The notes: generated from the sequence alone by a model not told the origin. Shown: positions 35,526 through 45,317, counted from the first letter of the stretch. The stretch: 64,000 nt of DNA from Hyphomicrobium sp. (GCA_030148425.1 JASBTM010000005.1:215671-279670); one strand, 5' to 3'. Translations and numbers: made by a program.

Positions 35526-35673
35526 GCGAATGACGTTGGAAGACACAGGCCCTCCAGCACCGTCATTCTGGCAATGGCGAGGATTCAGGCAAATATTGGC
35601 TTTCCGAGCAATCGTGCGCCTAGGTCGATGCCTATCGGCGTCGGGAAAGGTGGAAACCACCGCAAAAACGCGA

Positions 35674-35696
35674 ATGGCCGGGTCAGCCCCGGCCAT
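35674..35696 (-). terminator. intrinsic terminator at the end of the S10-spc-alpha cluster
   Basis: Stem ATGGCCGGG/CCCGGCCAT with a 5-base loop, followed on the minus strand by TCGCGTTTTT. A second hairpin TCGGGAAGC/GCTTCCCGA (35713-35736) lies between it and the rplQ stop at 35749. Together they likely end the long operon. Confidence 0.8.
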
Positions 35697-35748
35697 GTCG
35701 TCATTGCGGCGCTCGGGAAGCGGTGATGCTTCCCGATGCAGATTTGCT

Positions 35749-36174
35749 TTAGCCCTGGGCCTGCTCGGCGAGCATCGCTTCGTGGCGGGCCTTGTCCTCG
35801 GCACCCTTCACGCTCTCGTCGCGATCGACGAGTTCGATGACGGCGCGGGGCGAGTTATCGCCGTAGCGGAAACCGGCTTTCAGAACGCGCGTGTAGCCGC
35901 CGTTGCGGTCCTTGTAGCGCGGTCCGAGGATGTCGAAGAGCTTCTTGACCATGTCTTCATCGCGAAGACGGGCAACGGCCAAGCGGCGCGAGTTCAAGTC
36001 ACCGCGCTTTGCGAGCGTGATGTACTTGTCGACGACGCGCTTCAGGTCCTTTGCCTTCGGCAGGGTGGTGACGATCTGCTCGTGCTTGATCAGTGCAGCC
36101 GCCATGTTCGAGAACATCGCCTGGCGGTGGCCAACGTGACGGCCGAAACGGCGGCCGAGTTTCTTGTGTCGCAT
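35749..36174 (-). CDS. rplQ: 50S ribosomal protein L17
   Basis: A 141-residue protein of the large subunit that contacts 23S rRNA near the exit tunnel. The N-terminus [20 protein letters not shown] is the family signature, followed by the [21 protein letters not shown] segment. The C-terminus extends past the E. coli-type core with an acidic/Ala tail ([19 protein letters not shown]). The ATG at 36174 starts the family sequence; a codon ten residues upstream is not supported. It is last in the cluster, 159 bases after rpoA, and is followed by two hairpin terminators. Confidence 0.97.
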   Translation of the reverse strand: MRHKKLGRRFGRHVGHRQAMFSNMAAALIKHEQIVTTLPKAKDLKRVVDKYITLAKRGDLNSRRLAVARLRDEDMVKKLFDILGPRYKDRNGGYTRVLKAGFRYGDNSPRAVIELVDRDESVKGAEDKARHEAMLAEQAQG

Positions 36175-36295
36175 CGTGTCTTCATCCTTACATTGTGAAA
36201 TCAACCGTCAGCGGATTGCTGTCCGGTCTGAGCGCGGGAGTTTCTGTGGCCTCACCTTCGCCCATAGGACCCGGTGCTCTCTGAGCTATCCGGGT

Positions 36296-36331
36296 ATTCG
36301 GCTGGCCCGCGAACCGCGCGCCAGCCGGAAT
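36296..36331. repeat. intercistronic palindrome, rpoA to rplQ
   Basis: ATTCGGCTGGC faces GCCAGCCGGAAT with a 13-base loop and one bulged base, immediately after the rpoA stop. There is no T-run on the minus strand, so it is not a simple terminator. Confidence 0.55.
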
Positions 36332-36333
36332 TC

Positions 36334-37356
36334 TTAGTACTGGTCTTCGAAACGCTTCGCCAGTTCGTCGATGTTGTCCGGCGGCCAGTTCGGGACTTCC
36401 ATGCCGAGATGGAGACCCATCGTGGCGAGAACTTCCTTGATCTCGTTGAGCGACTTGCGGCCGAAGTTCGGCGTACGCAGCATCTCGGCTTCCGTCTTCT
36501 GGATCAGGTCGCCGATGTAGACAATGTTGTCGTTCTTCAGGCAGTTCGCCGAGCGAACCGAAAGCTCGAGCTCGTCGACCTTCTTCAGAAGCGCGGCGTT
36601 GAAGGCCAGCTCCGGATGGCGCTGCTCTTCCTGTGCCTTCTTCGGCTCTTCGAAGTTGATGAAGACGGCAAGCTGATCTTGAAGGATACGGGCGGCGAGC
36701 GCGACGGCATCCTCAGGGCGGACCGAGCCATCGGTTTCGACGACCATCGTCAGCTTATCGTAGTCGAGGATCTGGCCTTCGCGCGTGTTCTCGACCTTGT
36801 AGGAGACTTTCTTCACCGGCGAATAAAGGCTGTCGACCGGGATCAGGCCGATCGGCGCATCTTCCGGACGGTTGCGGTCGGAGGCGACGTAGCCCTTGCC
36901 GATATCGGCCGTGAACTCCATGCGGATCGCGGCGCCCTGGTCGAGATGGCAGATCACGTGGTCAGGGTTCAGGACTTCGACTTCGGACGACATCTCGATG
37001 TCGCCAGCGGTAACGGGGCCTGCGCCTTCCTTCTTCAGGACCATGCGCTTCACGCCTTCCGAGTGGATGCGGAGCGCGATTTCCTTGATGTTCAGGATGA
37101 TGTTCGTCACGTCCTCGCGGACGCCCGGAACAGACGAGAACTCATGAAGCACGCCGTCGATCTGCACGGTCTTGATGGCGGCGCCCTGGAGCGAAGAGAG
37201 AAGCACGCGGCGGAGCGCGTTGCCGAGCGTCATGCCGAAGCCGCGCTCGAGCGGTTCAGCGACGACTGTCGCGATGCGCGAACGGTCGCGGCCGGTCTGA
37301 ATTTCAAGCTTCGACGGCTTGATCAGGTCTTGCCAGTTCTTCTGGAGAACGTTCAC
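36334..37356 (-). CDS. rpoA: RNA polymerase alpha subunit
   Basis: A 340-residue subunit whose N-terminal domain (about 1-235) dimerises and nucleates assembly with beta and beta', while the C-terminal domain (about 255-330) binds UP elements and activators. Key stretches: [20 protein letters not shown] in the dimerisation region and [13 protein letters not shown], which carries the DNA-contacting arginine of the C-terminal domain. The start is a GTG with GAGG six bases before it on its strand. The gap before rplQ contains a palindrome near 36296-36331. Confidence 0.98.
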   Translation of the reverse strand: MNVLQKNWQDLIKPSKLEIQTGRDRSRIATVVAEPLERGFGMTLGNALRRVLLSSLQGAAIKTVQIDGVLHEFSSVPGVREDVTNIILNIKEIALRIHSEGVKRMVLKKEGAGPVTAGDIEMSSEVEVLNPDHVICHLDQGAAIRMEFTADIGKGYVASDRNRPEDAPIGLIPVDSLYSPVKKVSYKVENTREGQILDYDKLTMVVETDGSVRPEDAVALAARILQDQLAVFINFEEPKKAQEEQRHPELAFNAALLKKVDELELSVRSANCLKNDNIVYIGDLIQKTEAEMLRTPNFGRKSLNEIKEVLATMGLHLGMEVPNWPPDNIDELAKRFEDQY

Positions 37357-37425
37357 GAGAAACCTCGTCTATTTTGCGCGGACGGGGGAGCGGGCCGCGA
37401 AATCTCTTATGCGGGCATGCGTTGC

Positions 37426-37449
37426 AGCGCGCCGGACGAGCGGCGCGCT
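37426..37449. repeat. intercistronic palindrome, rpsK to rpoA
   Basis: AGCGCGCC/GGCGCGCT, 8 bp perfect with an 8-base loop, 12 bases after the rpsK stop. No T-run follows on the minus strand. Confidence 0.55.
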
Positions 37450-37461
37450 TGCGGAATTCTC

Positions 37462-37863
37462 TTAGACGCGACGGCGCTTGCGGGGGCGGCAGCCGTTGTG
37501 CGGGATCGGCGTCACGTCGCGGATCGAGGTGATCTGGAAGCCGACAGCTTGCAGAGCGCGAAGCGCCGATTCACGACCCGAACCCGGGCCGCAAACCTCG
37601 ACCTCGAGCACCTTCATGCCGTGCTCCTGGGCCTTCTTGCCGGCATCTTCAGCAGCCATCTGGGCGGCGTACGGCGTCGACTTGCGCGAGCCCTTGAAGC
37701 CCTTCGTGCCCGACGACGACCAAGCAATCGTGTTGCCCTGCGCATCCGTAATGGTGATCATGGTGTTGTTGAACGACGCGTTGACGTGCGCGACGCCCGA
37801 CGTGATGTTCTTCTTTTCGCGCTTTTTGACTTTGCCGCGCGCGGCTGCTGCTTCCTTGGCCAT
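37462..37863 (-). CDS. rpsK: 30S ribosomal protein S11
   Basis: A 133-residue platform protein of the small subunit that contacts 16S rRNA helix 45 and the Shine-Dalgarno duplex region. The core [42 protein letters not shown] and the C-terminal [18 protein letters not shown] are typical. The N-terminal [18 protein letters not shown] is basic as expected. Located between rpsM (103 bases upstream) and rpoA (105 bases downstream), as in other alphaproteobacteria, with no rpsD between them. Confidence 0.97.
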   Translation of the reverse strand: MAKEAAAARGKVKKREKKNITSGVAHVNASFNNTMITITDAQGNTIAWSSSGTKGFKGSRKSTPYAAQMAAEDAGKKAQEHGMKVLEVEVCGPGSGRESALRALQAVGFQITSIRDVTPIPHNGCRPRKRRRV

Positions 37864-37966
37864 TACCGTCGTTGCTCCATGCCCCCGTCGGGGAGGCTAA
37901 AAAACGTTACGCGCGCCAGAGACCCGAAGGCCAATTCCGGCGCGCAGAAAACTCGCTCGTGACGAA

Positions 37967-38344
37967 TTACTTCGTCGCTTTCTTCTTGCCGGCGATCGGA
38001 ACGGCCTTGCCCTTGCGGGTGCGAGCGTTCGTGTGCGTGCGCTGGCCGCGGACCGGGAGACCCTTGCGGTGACGGAGGCCGCGGTAGCAGCCGAGGTCCA
38101 TCAGACGCTTGATGTTGGTCTGGACTTCGCGGCGAAGATCGCCTTCGACCGTGTAGTCGCGGTCGATGGTTTCACGGATCTGCAGGACTTCAGCGTCCGT
38201 CAGCTGGCTGACGCGGCGCTCCGGCGGAATGCTGCACTTCTCGCAAATCTCTTTCGAGAATTTCGGGCCAATGCCGTGAATATAACGCAGCGCGATCTCA
38301 ACGCGCTTGCCTGTCGGAATGTTGACGCCTGCGATGCGGGCCAC
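37967..38344 (-). CDS. rpsM: 30S ribosomal protein S13
   Basis: A 125-residue head protein of the small subunit that forms bridges to the large subunit and touches the P-site tRNA through its basic tail. [26 protein letters not shown] is the N-terminal signature; [29 protein letters not shown] is the conserved C-terminal part. Position after adk and before rpsK is standard for the group. No rpmJ lies between secY/adk and rpsM. Confidence 0.97.
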   Translation of the reverse strand: MARIAGVNIPTGKRVEIALRYIHGIGPKFSKEICEKCSIPPERRVSQLTDAEVLQIRETIDRDYTVEGDLRREVQTNIKRLMDLGCYRGLRHRKGLPVRGQRTHTNARTRKGKAVPIAGKKKATK

Positions 38345-38433
38345 TTCTAGTCTCCTGCCTTTAAATCTCGTGTCGGATTAACGATGCCGTTCTTGCCGTA
38401 TTCTCAAGTGCCAATAGGCGCAACGACCGCGAA

Positions 38434-38454
38434 ACCGGGGGTTCAAGCCCTGGT
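38434..38454. repeat. intercistronic palindrome, adk to rpsM
   Basis: ACCGGGG-gttcaag-CCCTGGT, a 7-bp stem with one G.U pair, in the 190-base gap between adk and rpsM, which holds no coding sequence. The loop resembles a tRNA T-loop by chance only; no acceptor or anticodon arms are present. Confidence 0.5.
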
Positions 38455-38534
38455 CGGATCAAGTTGAGCCCTAGAAGAAAGTTGCGTGTTCTACCTCGGG
38501 TCTTCTCTTCCGTCAATGCGTGCTTTTCTCTTTG

Positions 38535-39128
38535 TCAAGCATCCTGAAATTGATTCAAAAGCGCGCCGATCTGCTTGCTCACATCCTGAATCGGCGCCAT
38601 TCCGTCGACCGACTTCAAGAGTTTGTGAGCATAATAGTAACCAATGAGCGGGGCCGTTTCGCGGTAATAGGCGATCAGGCGGGTCTTCAGCGCCTCGGCG
38701 TTGTCGTCGGCCCGGACGGTGCCGCCCGAAGCCAGCGTCTCGCGGGCCCGTGTCTCGATCCGCTCGACCAGCTTGGTGTCGTCCACCTTGAGCTCGATCA
38801 CGCAGTCGATGTGGCGGCCCTTCGACTTCAGAAGATCGTCGAGGGCGTCTGCCTGAGGAAGCGTGCGCGGAAAGCCATCCAAGATGAACCCCTTGGCGCA
38901 GTCTGGCTCGGAAATGCGGTCGGCGATGATGCCGATGACGATCTCGTCGCTGACAAGGCCGCCTTCGGCCATGATCTTCTTGGCCTTGAGGCCGACGGGG
39001 CTTCCCGCCTTCACGGCCGCGCGGAGCATATCGCCGGTCGAAAGCTGGGGCAGGCCGAGCTTCTCGGAGATGATCTGGGACTGCGTCCCCTTACCGGCGC
39101 CAGGAGGGCCGAGAAGCATCAGGATCAT
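38535..39128 (-). CDS. adk: adenylate kinase
   Basis: A 197-residue cytoplasmic enzyme that converts ATP plus AMP into two ADP. P-loop GPPGAGKGT at 7-15, the AMP-binding STGDMLR and GFPRTLPQ segments, and a short LID ([11 protein letters not shown]) without the four zinc cysteines. Length matches the short bacterial form common in alphaproteobacteria. The ATG overlaps the secY stop by four bases (ATGA), so translation is coupled to secY. Confidence 0.97.
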   Translation of the reverse strand: MILMLLGPPGAGKGTQSQIISEKLGLPQLSTGDMLRAAVKAGSPVGLKAKKIMAEGGLVSDEIVIGIIADRISEPDCAKGFILDGFPRTLPQADALDDLLKSKGRHIDCVIELKVDDTKLVERIETRARETLASGGTVRADDNAEALKTRLIAYYRETAPLIGYYYAHKLLKSVDGMAPIQDVSKQIGALLNQFQDA

Positions 39129-40468
39129 CGGCGCGCTCCCCGCAGCTTGGCCTTCTTGATCAGGCCCTCATACTGCTGGGCGATCAGGTGGCTCTGAACC
39201 TGGGCAACGGTATCCATCGTGACGCTAACCGCGATCAGCAACGACGTGCCCCCGAAGTAGAGCGGGATGCCAGCGTAGGACGTCAGGATCTCAGGAAGAA
39301 CGCAGACCGCCGCCAGGTAGATCGCGCCGACAACAGTGATACGCGTAAGGACGTAGTCGATGTATTCGGCCGTCTTTTCGCCGGGACGGATACCGGGCAG
39401 GAAGCCGCCATACTTGCGCAGGTTATCGGCCGTTTCCTTCGGGTTGATCACGACCGCGGTATAGAAGAACGCGAAGAACAGGATCAACAGCGCGTAGATC
39501 AGCATATGGAGCGGCTGGCCTGAGCCGAGTGCCGCCACGGCTTCGTTCAGCCACTCCGGCCCCTGCCCCGCTGTAAACTGCGCGACCGTGATCGGCAGCA
39601 GCAGGAGCGACGACGCGAAGATCGGCGGGATAACGCCCGATGAGTTGAGTTTCAGCGGCAGGTGCGATGCCTCGCCCTGGAACATCTTATTGCCGACCTG
39701 TCGCTTCGGATATTGCACGAGCAGGCGCCTTTGGGCGCGCTCGAAGAAGACGATGGCCGCAACGACCGCTAGCGCGAGCGCCAGGAAGAACACGAGAATG
39801 CCGGGCGAGATCGATCCCGTGCGCGACAGCTCGAAGAGTTGCACCAGCGCCCCGGGAAGCCCCGCGACGATGCCTGCGAAAATGATCAGCGACGTGCCGT
39901 TGCCGACGCCGCGCTGCGTGATCTGCTCGCCGAGCCACATCAGGAACACGGTGCCGCCGACCAGCGTGATGACCGTCGTCGCGCGGAAGAACATGCCCGG
40001 ATCCAGAACGACCGCCCCGGCCGCGTTCCGCGAGCCCTCAAGGCCAACGGCGATGCCATATGCCTGCAAAGCCGCGAGAATGACCGTGAGATAACGGGTA
40101 TATTGGTTGATCTGCTTGCGGCCCGCCTCGCCTTCTTTCTTCAAGGCTTCGAGCTTCGGCGAAATCGAACTCATCAGCTGCATGATGATCGACGCCGAGA
40201 TGTAGGGCATGATGTTCAACGAGAAAATGGCGAGGCGCTGAAGCGCTCCGCCCGAGAACATGTTGAACATGCCGAGGATGCCGCCCGCCTGAGACTTGAA
40301 CGTCTCGGCGAACGCCGCCGGATTGATGCCCGGCAGCGGAATGAACGTACCCAGGCGAAACACGATCAGCGCGCCAAGCGTGAACCACAGGCGCCGCTTC
40401 AAATCCTCCGCCTTCGCGAAGGCTGAGAAGTTCAGATTCGAAGCTAGCTGCTCGGCAGCGGAAACCAT
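39125..40468 (-). CDS. secY: preprotein translocase subunit SecY
   Basis: A 447-residue integral membrane protein with ten transmembrane segments that forms the protein-conducting channel with SecE and SecG. Typical segments are [65 protein letters not shown] and [25 protein letters not shown]. The N-terminus [18 protein letters not shown] precedes helix 1. It follows rplO by 137 bases and overlaps adk by four bases. Confidence 0.97.
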   Translation of the reverse strand: MVSAAEQLASNLNFSAFAKAEDLKRRLWFTLGALIVFRLGTFIPLPGINPAAFAETFKSQAGGILGMFNMFSGGALQRLAIFSLNIMPYISASIIMQLMSSISPKLEALKKEGEAGRKQINQYTRYLTVILAALQAYGIAVGLEGSRNAAGAVVLDPGMFFRATTVITLVGGTVFLMWLGEQITQRGVGNGTSLIIFAGIVAGLPGALVQLFELSRTGSISPGILVFFLALALAVVAAIVFFERAQRRLLVQYPKRQVGNKMFQGEASHLPLKLNSSGVIPPIFASSLLLLPITVAQFTAGQGPEWLNEAVAALGSGQPLHMLIYALLILFFAFFYTAVVINPKETADNLRKYGGFLPGIRPGEKTAEYIDYVLTRITVVGAIYLAAVCVLPEILTSYAGIPLYFGGTSLLIAVSVTMDTVAQVQSHLIAQQYEGLIKKAKLRGARR

Positions 40469-40605
40469 TGGTCTCTTCTCCTAACCGTTGCTGGCAAAGC
40501 CCAACAGGCAAACCTGCAACTTTGGTCCGGAAGGCGCCGTTTCCAGTGCGTTCCAGCCTCGGACACTCGACCGGGTCAGTACCCCCGCTCCGGTCGGGCG
40601 CGCGA

Positions 40606-41160
40606 TTATTCTTCCGATTTTGCAGCGCCGGGCTTCTTGCCCTTGGCAGCCTTCTTGGCCTCAGACTTCTTCCGCTTCTCTTCGTCAGCGGGGTTCACCT
40701 TCGGCTCGATCAGCGTGATGGATCCGCCGGCCTTCTCGATGGCTTCCTTGGCCTTCGCTGAGGCGTGGTTGACGGTGATCGAGATCTTTGCGCTGATCTC
40801 GCCGTCGCCCAAGAGGCGCAGGCCATGCTTCGGACGGCGAACGATGCCGGCTTCGATCAGCGTTGCGAGATCGACGGGCTTCGAGCCGTCGAGGCGCTTG
40901 TCCTCGATCGCCTGCTGCAGCGAGCCGACGTTGATCTCGTTGAAGTCCTGCGGACGCCACTTGTTGAAGCCGCGCTTCGGCAGACGACGATGCAAGGGCA
41001 TCTGGCCGCCTTCGAAGCCGCCAATCGCGACGCCGGTACGAGCCGTCTGACCCTTACCACCGCGGCCACCCATCTTGCCGAGACCCGAGCCGATACCACG
41101 GCCGATGCGGACGCGCGTCTTCTTGGCGCCGGGGTTGTCTTTAATGCCATTGAGCCGCAT
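40606..41160 (-). CDS. rplO: 50S ribosomal protein L15
   Basis: A 184-residue protein of the large subunit. The N-terminal MRLNGIKDNPGAKKTRVRIGRGIGSGLGKMGGRGGKGQ is the glycine-rich L15 signature. The C-terminus is longer than the E. coli protein (about 144 residues) by some 35-40 residues, a Lys/Ala/Glu-rich tail (DEEKRKKSEAKKAAKGKK). The gene is separated from rpmD by 122 bases that carry a palindromic direct repeat. Confidence 0.96.
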   Translation of the reverse strand: MRLNGIKDNPGAKKTRVRIGRGIGSGLGKMGGRGGKGQTARTGVAIGGFEGGQMPLHRRLPKRGFNKWRPQDFNEINVGSLQQAIEDKRLDGSKPVDLATLIEAGIVRRPKHGLRLLGDGEISAKISITVNHASAKAKEAIEKAGGSITLIEPKVNPADEEKRKKSEAKKAAKGKKPGAAKSEE

Positions 41161-41180
41161 GGGACCCAGATCCTTCTTCT

Positions 41181-41280
41181 TCGTTTGCGCTCGGCGACTT
41201 CCATTCCGGGAGCCGGCCGCCGAGCGCGATGGCTCGGTCTTCGATTGCGCTCGGCGACTCCCGTTCCGGGAGCCGAACGC
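41181..41280. repeat. palindromic direct repeat, two copies with 60-base period (rpmD to rplO gap)
   Basis: A unit beginning TTGCGCTCGGCGACT and ending TCCGGGAGCCG occurs at about 41185-41215 and again at 41245-41275. The copies differ at only a few positions. Each can fold into a stem with CTCCC/GGGAG and CGGC/GCCG pairings. Confidence 0.7.
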
Positions 41281-41282
41281 GC

Positions 41283-41471
41283 TTATTTGCCTTCTTGGAC
41301 CTCAACGAGGTGCTGAACTTTCTTCAGCATGCCCCGCACGGCCGGCGTATCTTCGACTGTCGAGACGCGGCCAAGCTTATTGAGGCCGAGGCCCGTCAAC
41401 GTCGCGGCCTGCCGCTCGGGGCGCCGGTTGGGGCTCTTGACCTGCTTCAGCGTGATCGTTTTCTTCGACAT
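41283..41471 (-). CDS. rpmD: 50S ribosomal protein L30
   Basis: A 62-residue single-domain protein of the large subunit. Family features are the N-terminal strand [32 protein letters not shown] and [20 protein letters not shown]. Position between rpsE and rplO is standard. It is flanked on both sides by repeat-bearing gaps. Confidence 0.95.
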   Translation of the reverse strand: MSKKTITLKQVKSPNRRPERQAATLTGLGLNKLGRVSTVEDTPAVRGMLKKVQHLVEVQEGK

Positions 41472-41527
41472 ATCGTAACCTCAAGATCCCTTTGTGAAGC
41501 GGCAGCCCATACGGCGGCCGCTTCAAT

Positions 41528-41608
41528 TTATCTGCGCTTCGGTTGCCCACTCAGCAACCGCGCGTTATCTGCGCTTCGGCTGCCTACTCAGCAACCCCGC
41601 GGTTATCT
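41528..41608. repeat. tandem palindromic repeat (rpsE to rpmD gap)
   Basis: Two adjacent copies of a 37/38-base unit (41528-41564 and 41565-41602) starting TTATCTGCGCTTCGG, followed by a third partial start TTATCT. Each unit contains a hairpin, GGTTGC-n7-GCAACC in the first and GGCTGC-n7-GCAACC in the second, where the C-for-T change still allows a G.U pair in the minus-strand RNA. Confidence 0.75.
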
Positions 41609-41609
41609 A

Positions 41610-42185
41610 TCAAACGTCAGCGCCAGCTTCGGCGACCGACGAACCGTCGCGGCGGCGAGCCACGATGTCGGAAACCTTTTTGTTGCGGCGCGCGGCGACG
41701 CCACGCGGATTTTCCTGCGCCTTGAGCGCATCGAACGTCGCGCGGACAACGTTATAGGGGTTCGTCGAGCCCATCGACTTCGCGACGATGTCGTGAACGC
41801 CGACCATCTCGAAGACGGCGCGCATGGCGCCGCCAGCGATGATGCCCGTACCGGCCGGAGCCGAGCGCAGGATCACCTTGCCCGAGCCGTGACGGCCGAC
41901 GCTGTCGTGATGAAGCGTACGGGCGTCGCGCAGCGGCACGCGAAGAAGGTTGCGCTTGGCGCCTTCCGTTGCCTTGCGGATCGCTTCCGGAACTTCACGC
42001 GCTTTGCCGTGACCGAAACCGACGCGCCCCTTCAGGTCGCCGACGACGACCAGCGCAGCGAAGCCGAAGCGCTTACCGCCCTTGACGACCTTCGCAACGC
42101 GATTGATGTGCACGAGCTTGTCAGTAAACTCGCTATCGCGTTCCTCGCGGTCTCTGCCACGCTCTCTCTGGGGTCCACGTGCCAC
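41610..42185 (-). CDS. rpsE: 30S ribosomal protein S5
   Basis: A 191-residue protein of the small-subunit shoulder that helps decoding fidelity. The S5 double-stranded-RNA-binding fold shows [27 protein letters not shown] and [20 protein letters not shown], then the C-terminal [41 protein letters not shown]-terminal 20 residues are Arg/Glu-rich. The start is a GTG with GAGGAA upstream on its strand. Gap to rpmD carries a tandem repeat. Confidence 0.97.
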   Translation of the reverse strand: MARGPQRERGRDREERDSEFTDKLVHINRVAKVVKGGKRFGFAALVVVGDLKGRVGFGHGKAREVPEAIRKATEGAKRNLLRVPLRDARTLHHDSVGRHGSGKVILRSAPAGTGIIAGGAMRAVFEMVGVHDIVAKSMGSTNPYNVVRATFDALKAQENPRGVAARRNKKVSDIVARRRDGSSVAEAGADV

Positions 42186-42209
42186 GATCTAGTTCCTCTC
42201 GAGTATCTC

Positions 42210-42572
42210 TTAAAACTTCAGTCCGCCTTCGCGGGCGGCATCGGCGAGCGCCTTGACGCGCCCATGAAACAAAAAGCTGCCGCGGTCGAAGACGACCTCG
42301 GTGACGCCAGCCTTGACGGCGCGCTCAGCAACAAGCTTGCCGATGGCAGCGGCTGCTGCTTTATCGGCGCCCGTCTTGAGCGTGCCCTTCACGTCCTTCT
42401 CGAGCGTCGAAGCCGAAGCGACCGTGACGCCCTTGGCGTCGTCGATCACCTGAGCATAGATGTTCTCAGACGAGCGGTGAATGGAAAGCCGGGGGCGGCC
42501 GTTGGCGGCTGCCTTGACGGCGCGGCGAACACGCGCGCGGCGGTTCGCAAGTTTTTGATTGATATTGGCCAT
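42210..42572 (-). CDS. rplR: 50S ribosomal protein L18
   Basis: A 120-residue protein that binds 5S rRNA with L5. N-terminal basic segment [35 protein letters not shown], then [57 protein letters not shown], are conserved. Lies 11 bases after rplF and 24 bases before rpsE in the spc part of the cluster. Confidence 0.97.
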   Translation of the reverse strand: MANINQKLANRRARVRRAVKAAANGRPRLSIHRSSENIYAQVIDDAKGVTVASASTLEKDVKGTLKTGADKAAAAAIGKLVAERAVKAGVTEVVFDRGSFLFHGRVKALADAAREGGLKF

Positions 42573-42583
42573 CGGTGCCGATC

Positions 42584-43126
42584 CTACTTCTTCTTACCTT
42601 CCTTGCGGAGGATGTATTCGCCCTTATAGCGCACGCCCTTGCCCTGGTAAGGCTCAGGTTTGCGGGAAGCGCGGATGACGGATGCCACCTGGCCGACCGC
42701 CTGCTTGTCGATACCGGAAACGTTCAGCAGTTCCTGCTTCGCGCCGCCGACCTTCACGTCAACGCCAGCCGGAATCTTCAGCACGACGTCGTGGCTGTAG
42801 CCGACGGAAAGCGTCAGCTGATCCTTGCCCTTCATCGAAGCCTTGAAGCCGACACCATGGATTTCGAGATCCTGGCTATAGCCGTCCGTCACGCCCTTAA
42901 TGAGGTTCGCGATCTGGGTCCGCGACATGCCCCACTTCGAGCGTGCGTCCTTCGTGTCTTCGAGAAGGCTGACGTCGATGCCTTCATCCGTCTTTTCAAC
43001 CTTCAGGACGTCAGGAACGATAAAGGCGAGTTCGCCCTTCGGACCCTTCATCTTGACGGTCTGACCGGTGATCGTCGCCGTTACGTTCGACGGGACCGGA
43101 ACGGGTTTCTTACCGATGCGCGACAT
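42584..43126 (-). CDS. rplF: 50S ribosomal protein L6
   Basis: A 180-residue protein near the sarcin-ricin loop and factor-binding site. Two similar alpha/beta domains: [33 protein letters not shown] begins the first, and [20 protein letters not shown] with the later [23 protein letters not shown] ends the second. Length is normal. It follows rpsH after a 42-base gap that holds a small palindrome. Confidence 0.97.
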   Translation of the reverse strand: MSRIGKKPVPVPSNVTATITGQTVKMKGPKGELAFIVPDVLKVEKTDEGIDVSLLEDTKDARSKWGMSRTQIANLIKGVTDGYSQDLEIHGVGFKASMKGKDQLTLSVGYSHDVVLKIPAGVDVKVGGAKQELLNVSGIDKQAVGQVASVIRASRKPEPYQGKGVRYKGEYILRKEGKKK

Positions 43127-43148
43127 GGCTTCTTCAAACCTTGTTTCG

Positions 43149-43166
43149 CCGAGGCCAGAGCCTCGG
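43149..43166. repeat. intercistronic palindrome, rpsH to rplF
   Basis: CCGAGGC-caga-GCCTCGG, a perfect 7-bp stem in the 42-base gap, three bases after the rpsH stop on the minus strand. No T-run. Confidence 0.5.
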
Positions 43167-43168
43167 CC

Positions 43169-43567
43169 TTAGAATACGTTGCAGATGACTTCGCCGCCGA
43201 CGTTGGCCTCGCGCGCTCTCGTGTCCGACATGACGCCCTTCGGCGTGGACAGGATGGCGACGCCAAGGCCGTTGGCAACGGTCGGAATACCCTTCACCGG
43301 CGAATACACGCGGCGGCCGGGCTTGGAAATGCGCTCGATCTCACGGATGGCCGGCTGACCATTGTAATACTTGAGCTCGATTTCGAATTGCGGGAGCTCG
43401 CCCTTCAATTCGACGCGGCTGTAGCCACGGATGTAGCCTTCCTCGGCGAGAACGTCGAGGACGCGCGCGCGAAGGTTCGAAGCGGGAGTGGCGACCTTCG
43501 GCCGGCGACGCATCTGGGCGTTCCGGATACGAGTGAGCATATCGCCGATGGGATCATTCACGGACAT
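43169..43567 (-). CDS. rpsH: 30S ribosomal protein S8
   Basis: A 132-residue primary 16S rRNA-binding protein. In E. coli S8 is the translational repressor of the spc operon. N-terminal [18 protein letters not shown], and the C-terminal [31 protein letters not shown] are conserved. Whether the same autoregulation occurs here cannot be read from the sequence. Lies 12 bases after rpsN. Confidence 0.97.
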   Translation of the reverse strand: MSVNDPIGDMLTRIRNAQMRRRPKVATPASNLRARVLDVLAEEGYIRGYSRVELKGELPQFEIELKYYNGQPAIREIERISKPGRRVYSPVKGIPTVANGLGVAILSTPKGVMSDTRAREANVGGEVICNVF

Positions 43568-43579
43568 TGATGCTTCCTC

Positions 43580-43885
43580 TTACCAGCTCGACTTGACCAT
43601 GCCCGGGATGCGGCCCTGGCTCGCCAGCTCGCGGAGCTGGTTGCGGCACATCCGGAGCTTACGGTAATTGCCGCGCGGGCGGCCGGTGATTTCACAACGG
43701 TTGCGGACGCGGACCTTCGAGCCGTTGCGCGGCATCTCTGCCAGCTTCAGGCGAGCGGCGAAACGCTCTTCCGGGGTCTTCGTCTTGTCCTTCGCGAGCA
43801 GCTTCAGGCGCTTCCGCTTCGGGGCCTGCTCGGCCGCCATCTTGCGACGGCGGTTGTTCTTTTCAATCGAACTGGTCTTTGCCAT
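43580..43885 (-). CDS. rpsN: 30S ribosomal protein S14 (zinc-free form)
   Basis: A 101-residue protein of the small-subunit head. The long form lacks the paired CxxC zinc motifs found in the short 61-residue form. Sequence marks: AKTSSIEKNNRRRKM at the start, RFAARLKLAEMPRN in the middle, and RCEITGRPRGNYRKLRMCRNQLRELASQGRIPGMVKSSW at the end. Gene position between rplE and rpsH is standard. Confidence 0.97.
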   Translation of the reverse strand: MAKTSSIEKNNRRRKMAAEQAPKRKRLKLLAKDKTKTPEERFAARLKLAEMPRNGSKVRVRNRCEITGRPRGNYRKLRMCRNQLRELASQGRIPGMVKSSW

Positions 43886-43929
43886 TTCATCTCCTCCAAA
43901 GGCCTTTCGGCTTTGAGTGCCGAGGTCCT

Positions 43930-44619
43930 CTAGCTACGGAACGGGAAGTTAAAGCCCTTGAGCAATTCGCGGGCTTCGTCATCAGTCTTGGCCGACGTGC
44001 AAACTATCACGTCGAGGCCCAATACGTTGTCGACCTTGTCGTAGTCGATCTCGGGGAACACGAGGTGCTCCTTGAGGCCGGTCGCATAGTTGCCACGGCC
44101 GTCGAAGCTCTTCGGGTTCAGACCGCGGAAGTCCTTCACGCGCGGCAGCGCGATCGTGACGAACCGGTCGAGGAACTCGTACATGCGGTCGCCGCGGAGC
44201 GTCACCTTGGCGCCGATCGCCATGCCTTCGCGCAGCTTGTAGGTCGCGATGGCCTTGCGGGCGCGGGTCACAACCGGCTTCTGGCCCGCGATGAGCGCGA
44301 GATCAGCAGCCGCGACGTCGACTTTCTTGCGGTCGTTGACCGCTTCGCCGACGCCCATGTTGATGACGACTTTTTCGATCTTCGGAATCTGCATCACGTT
44401 GGCGTAGCCGAACTTCTCTTTGAGAGCGTCGCGGACAACCTTCTCGTAATGCGATTTCATGCGCGGCTTGTAATCGGCCGGACGCGGCGCAGCGGGTGCG
44501 CGCGGCTCGGACGAAGCGGCCTTCTTGTCGGCCTTCGCCTTCTTCTCGGCGCCCTTCTGGGCTCCGCCTTGCGAAGCGCCGCCTGCGGGCTTAGCAGCTT
44601 TCTTTTCTTCTTTAGCCAT
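43930..44619 (-). CDS. rplE: 50S ribosomal protein L5 with N-terminal extension
   Basis: A 229-residue protein that binds 5S rRNA and contacts P-site tRNA. Core L5 begins near residue 50 with [48 protein letters not shown] and ends GFNFPF. Typical bacterial L5 has about 180 residues, so the first 48 or so are additional: a Lys/Ala/Gly-rich sequence without predicted fold. The extension is in frame and starts at the only ATG with a sensible spacing, 3 bases after the rplX stop. An internal ATG at the YKPRMKSHY methionine (about residue 54) would give a standard-length protein, so the true start should be checked. Confidence 0.93.
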   Translation of the reverse strand: MAKEEKKAAKPAGGASQGGAQKGAEKKAKADKKAASSEPRAPAAPRPADYKPRMKSHYEKVVRDALKEKFGYANVMQIPKIEKVVINMGVGEAVNDRKKVDVAAADLALIAGQKPVVTRARKAIATYKLREGMAIGAKVTLRGDRMYEFLDRFVTIALPRVKDFRGLNPKSFDGRGNYATGLKEHLVFPEIDYDKVDNVLGLDVIVCTSAKTDDEARELLKGFNFPFRS

Positions 44620-44622
44620 GGC

Positions 44623-44949
44623 CTAGTTCTTCTCCGGGATCTGCTCGCCCGAGCGCTTTGCGATGCGGACCTTCTTGCCGTCGGCGAGGATCTTGAAGCC
44701 GACGCGGGTCGGCTTGCCGTCCTTCGGATCCTCGAGCGCGATGTTCGACAGGTCGATCGGACCTTCCTTGGAAATGATGCCGCCTTCCTGTGTCGCCGAC
44801 TGGCGCTGGTGACGACGCACCATGTTCACGCCGCGAACGAGGGCGCGGTTTTCTTTCGGACGGATCTCGATCACTTCCCCGCTCTTGCCTTTATCACGGC
44901 CGGCGAGGACGACGACCTTGTCGCCCTTCTTGATTTTAAATGCCGACAT
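44623..44949 (-). CDS. rplX: 50S ribosomal protein L24
   Basis: A 108-residue assembly-initiating protein with a KOW motif: [46 protein letters not shown]. The later [18 protein letters not shown] stretch is also conserved. Start overlaps the rplN stop by one base (TGATG), so they are coupled. Confidence 0.97.
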   Translation of the reverse strand: MSAFKIKKGDKVVVLAGRDKGKSGEVIEIRPKENRALVRGVNMVRRHQRQSATQEGGIISKEGPIDLSNIALEDPKDGKPTRVGFKILADGKKVRIAKRSGEQIPEKN

Positions 44950-45317
44950 CAGAGGACCTCCGGCGCAAGCGATACGATCTTCATGTGGTTCTTGGCGCGA
45001 AGCTCACGTGTGACCGGTCCGAAGATGCGGGTGCCGACGGGCTCGCCGTTGGCGTTGATCAACACTGCAGCATTGCGGTCGAAGCGGATCAGCGAGCCGT
45101 CGGCGCGGCGGATGCCCTTCGCGACGCGCACGATGACAGCCTTCATCACCTGGCCCTTCTTGACGCGGCCCTTCGGGATTGCCTCCTTGACGGAGACGAC
45201 GATGGTGTCACCCACCGTCGCGTACTTGCGCTTCGAGCCGCCCAGCACCTTGATGCACTGAACGCGGCGCGCGCCCGAATTGTCGGCGACGTCGAGATTG
45301 CTCTCCATCTGGATCAT
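44949..45317 (-). CDS. rplN: 50S ribosomal protein L14
   Basis: A 122-residue protein at the subunit interface, forming bridges to 16S r[51 protein letters not shown] at the N-terminus and [28 protein letters not shown] at the C-terminus are strongly conserved. It is followed by rplX with a one-base overlap. A perfect palindrome lies 20 bases upstream of its start. Confidence 0.97.
   Translation of the reverse strand: MIQMESNLDVADNSGARRVQCIKVLGGSKRKYATVGDTIVVSVKEAIPKGRVKKGQVMKAVIVRVAKGIRRADGSLIRFDRNAAVLINANGEPVGTRIFGPVTRELRAKNHMKIVSLAPEVL

Larger units (their letters stand above)
35177..35748. other. repeat-rich intergenic region between patatin and rplQ 3' ends
   Basis: This 572-base gap between convergent genes holds a terminator for the patatin gene, copies of two or three dispersed palindromic repeats, and two hairpins that end the ribosomal cluster. 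I found no coding sequence in it. Confidence 0.6.

Noticed and set aside
38431..38460. GGTTCAAG hairpin resembling a tRNA T arm
   Set aside because: No acceptor stem, D arm or anticodon arm can be built around it, on either strand; kept only as an intercistronic palindrome.
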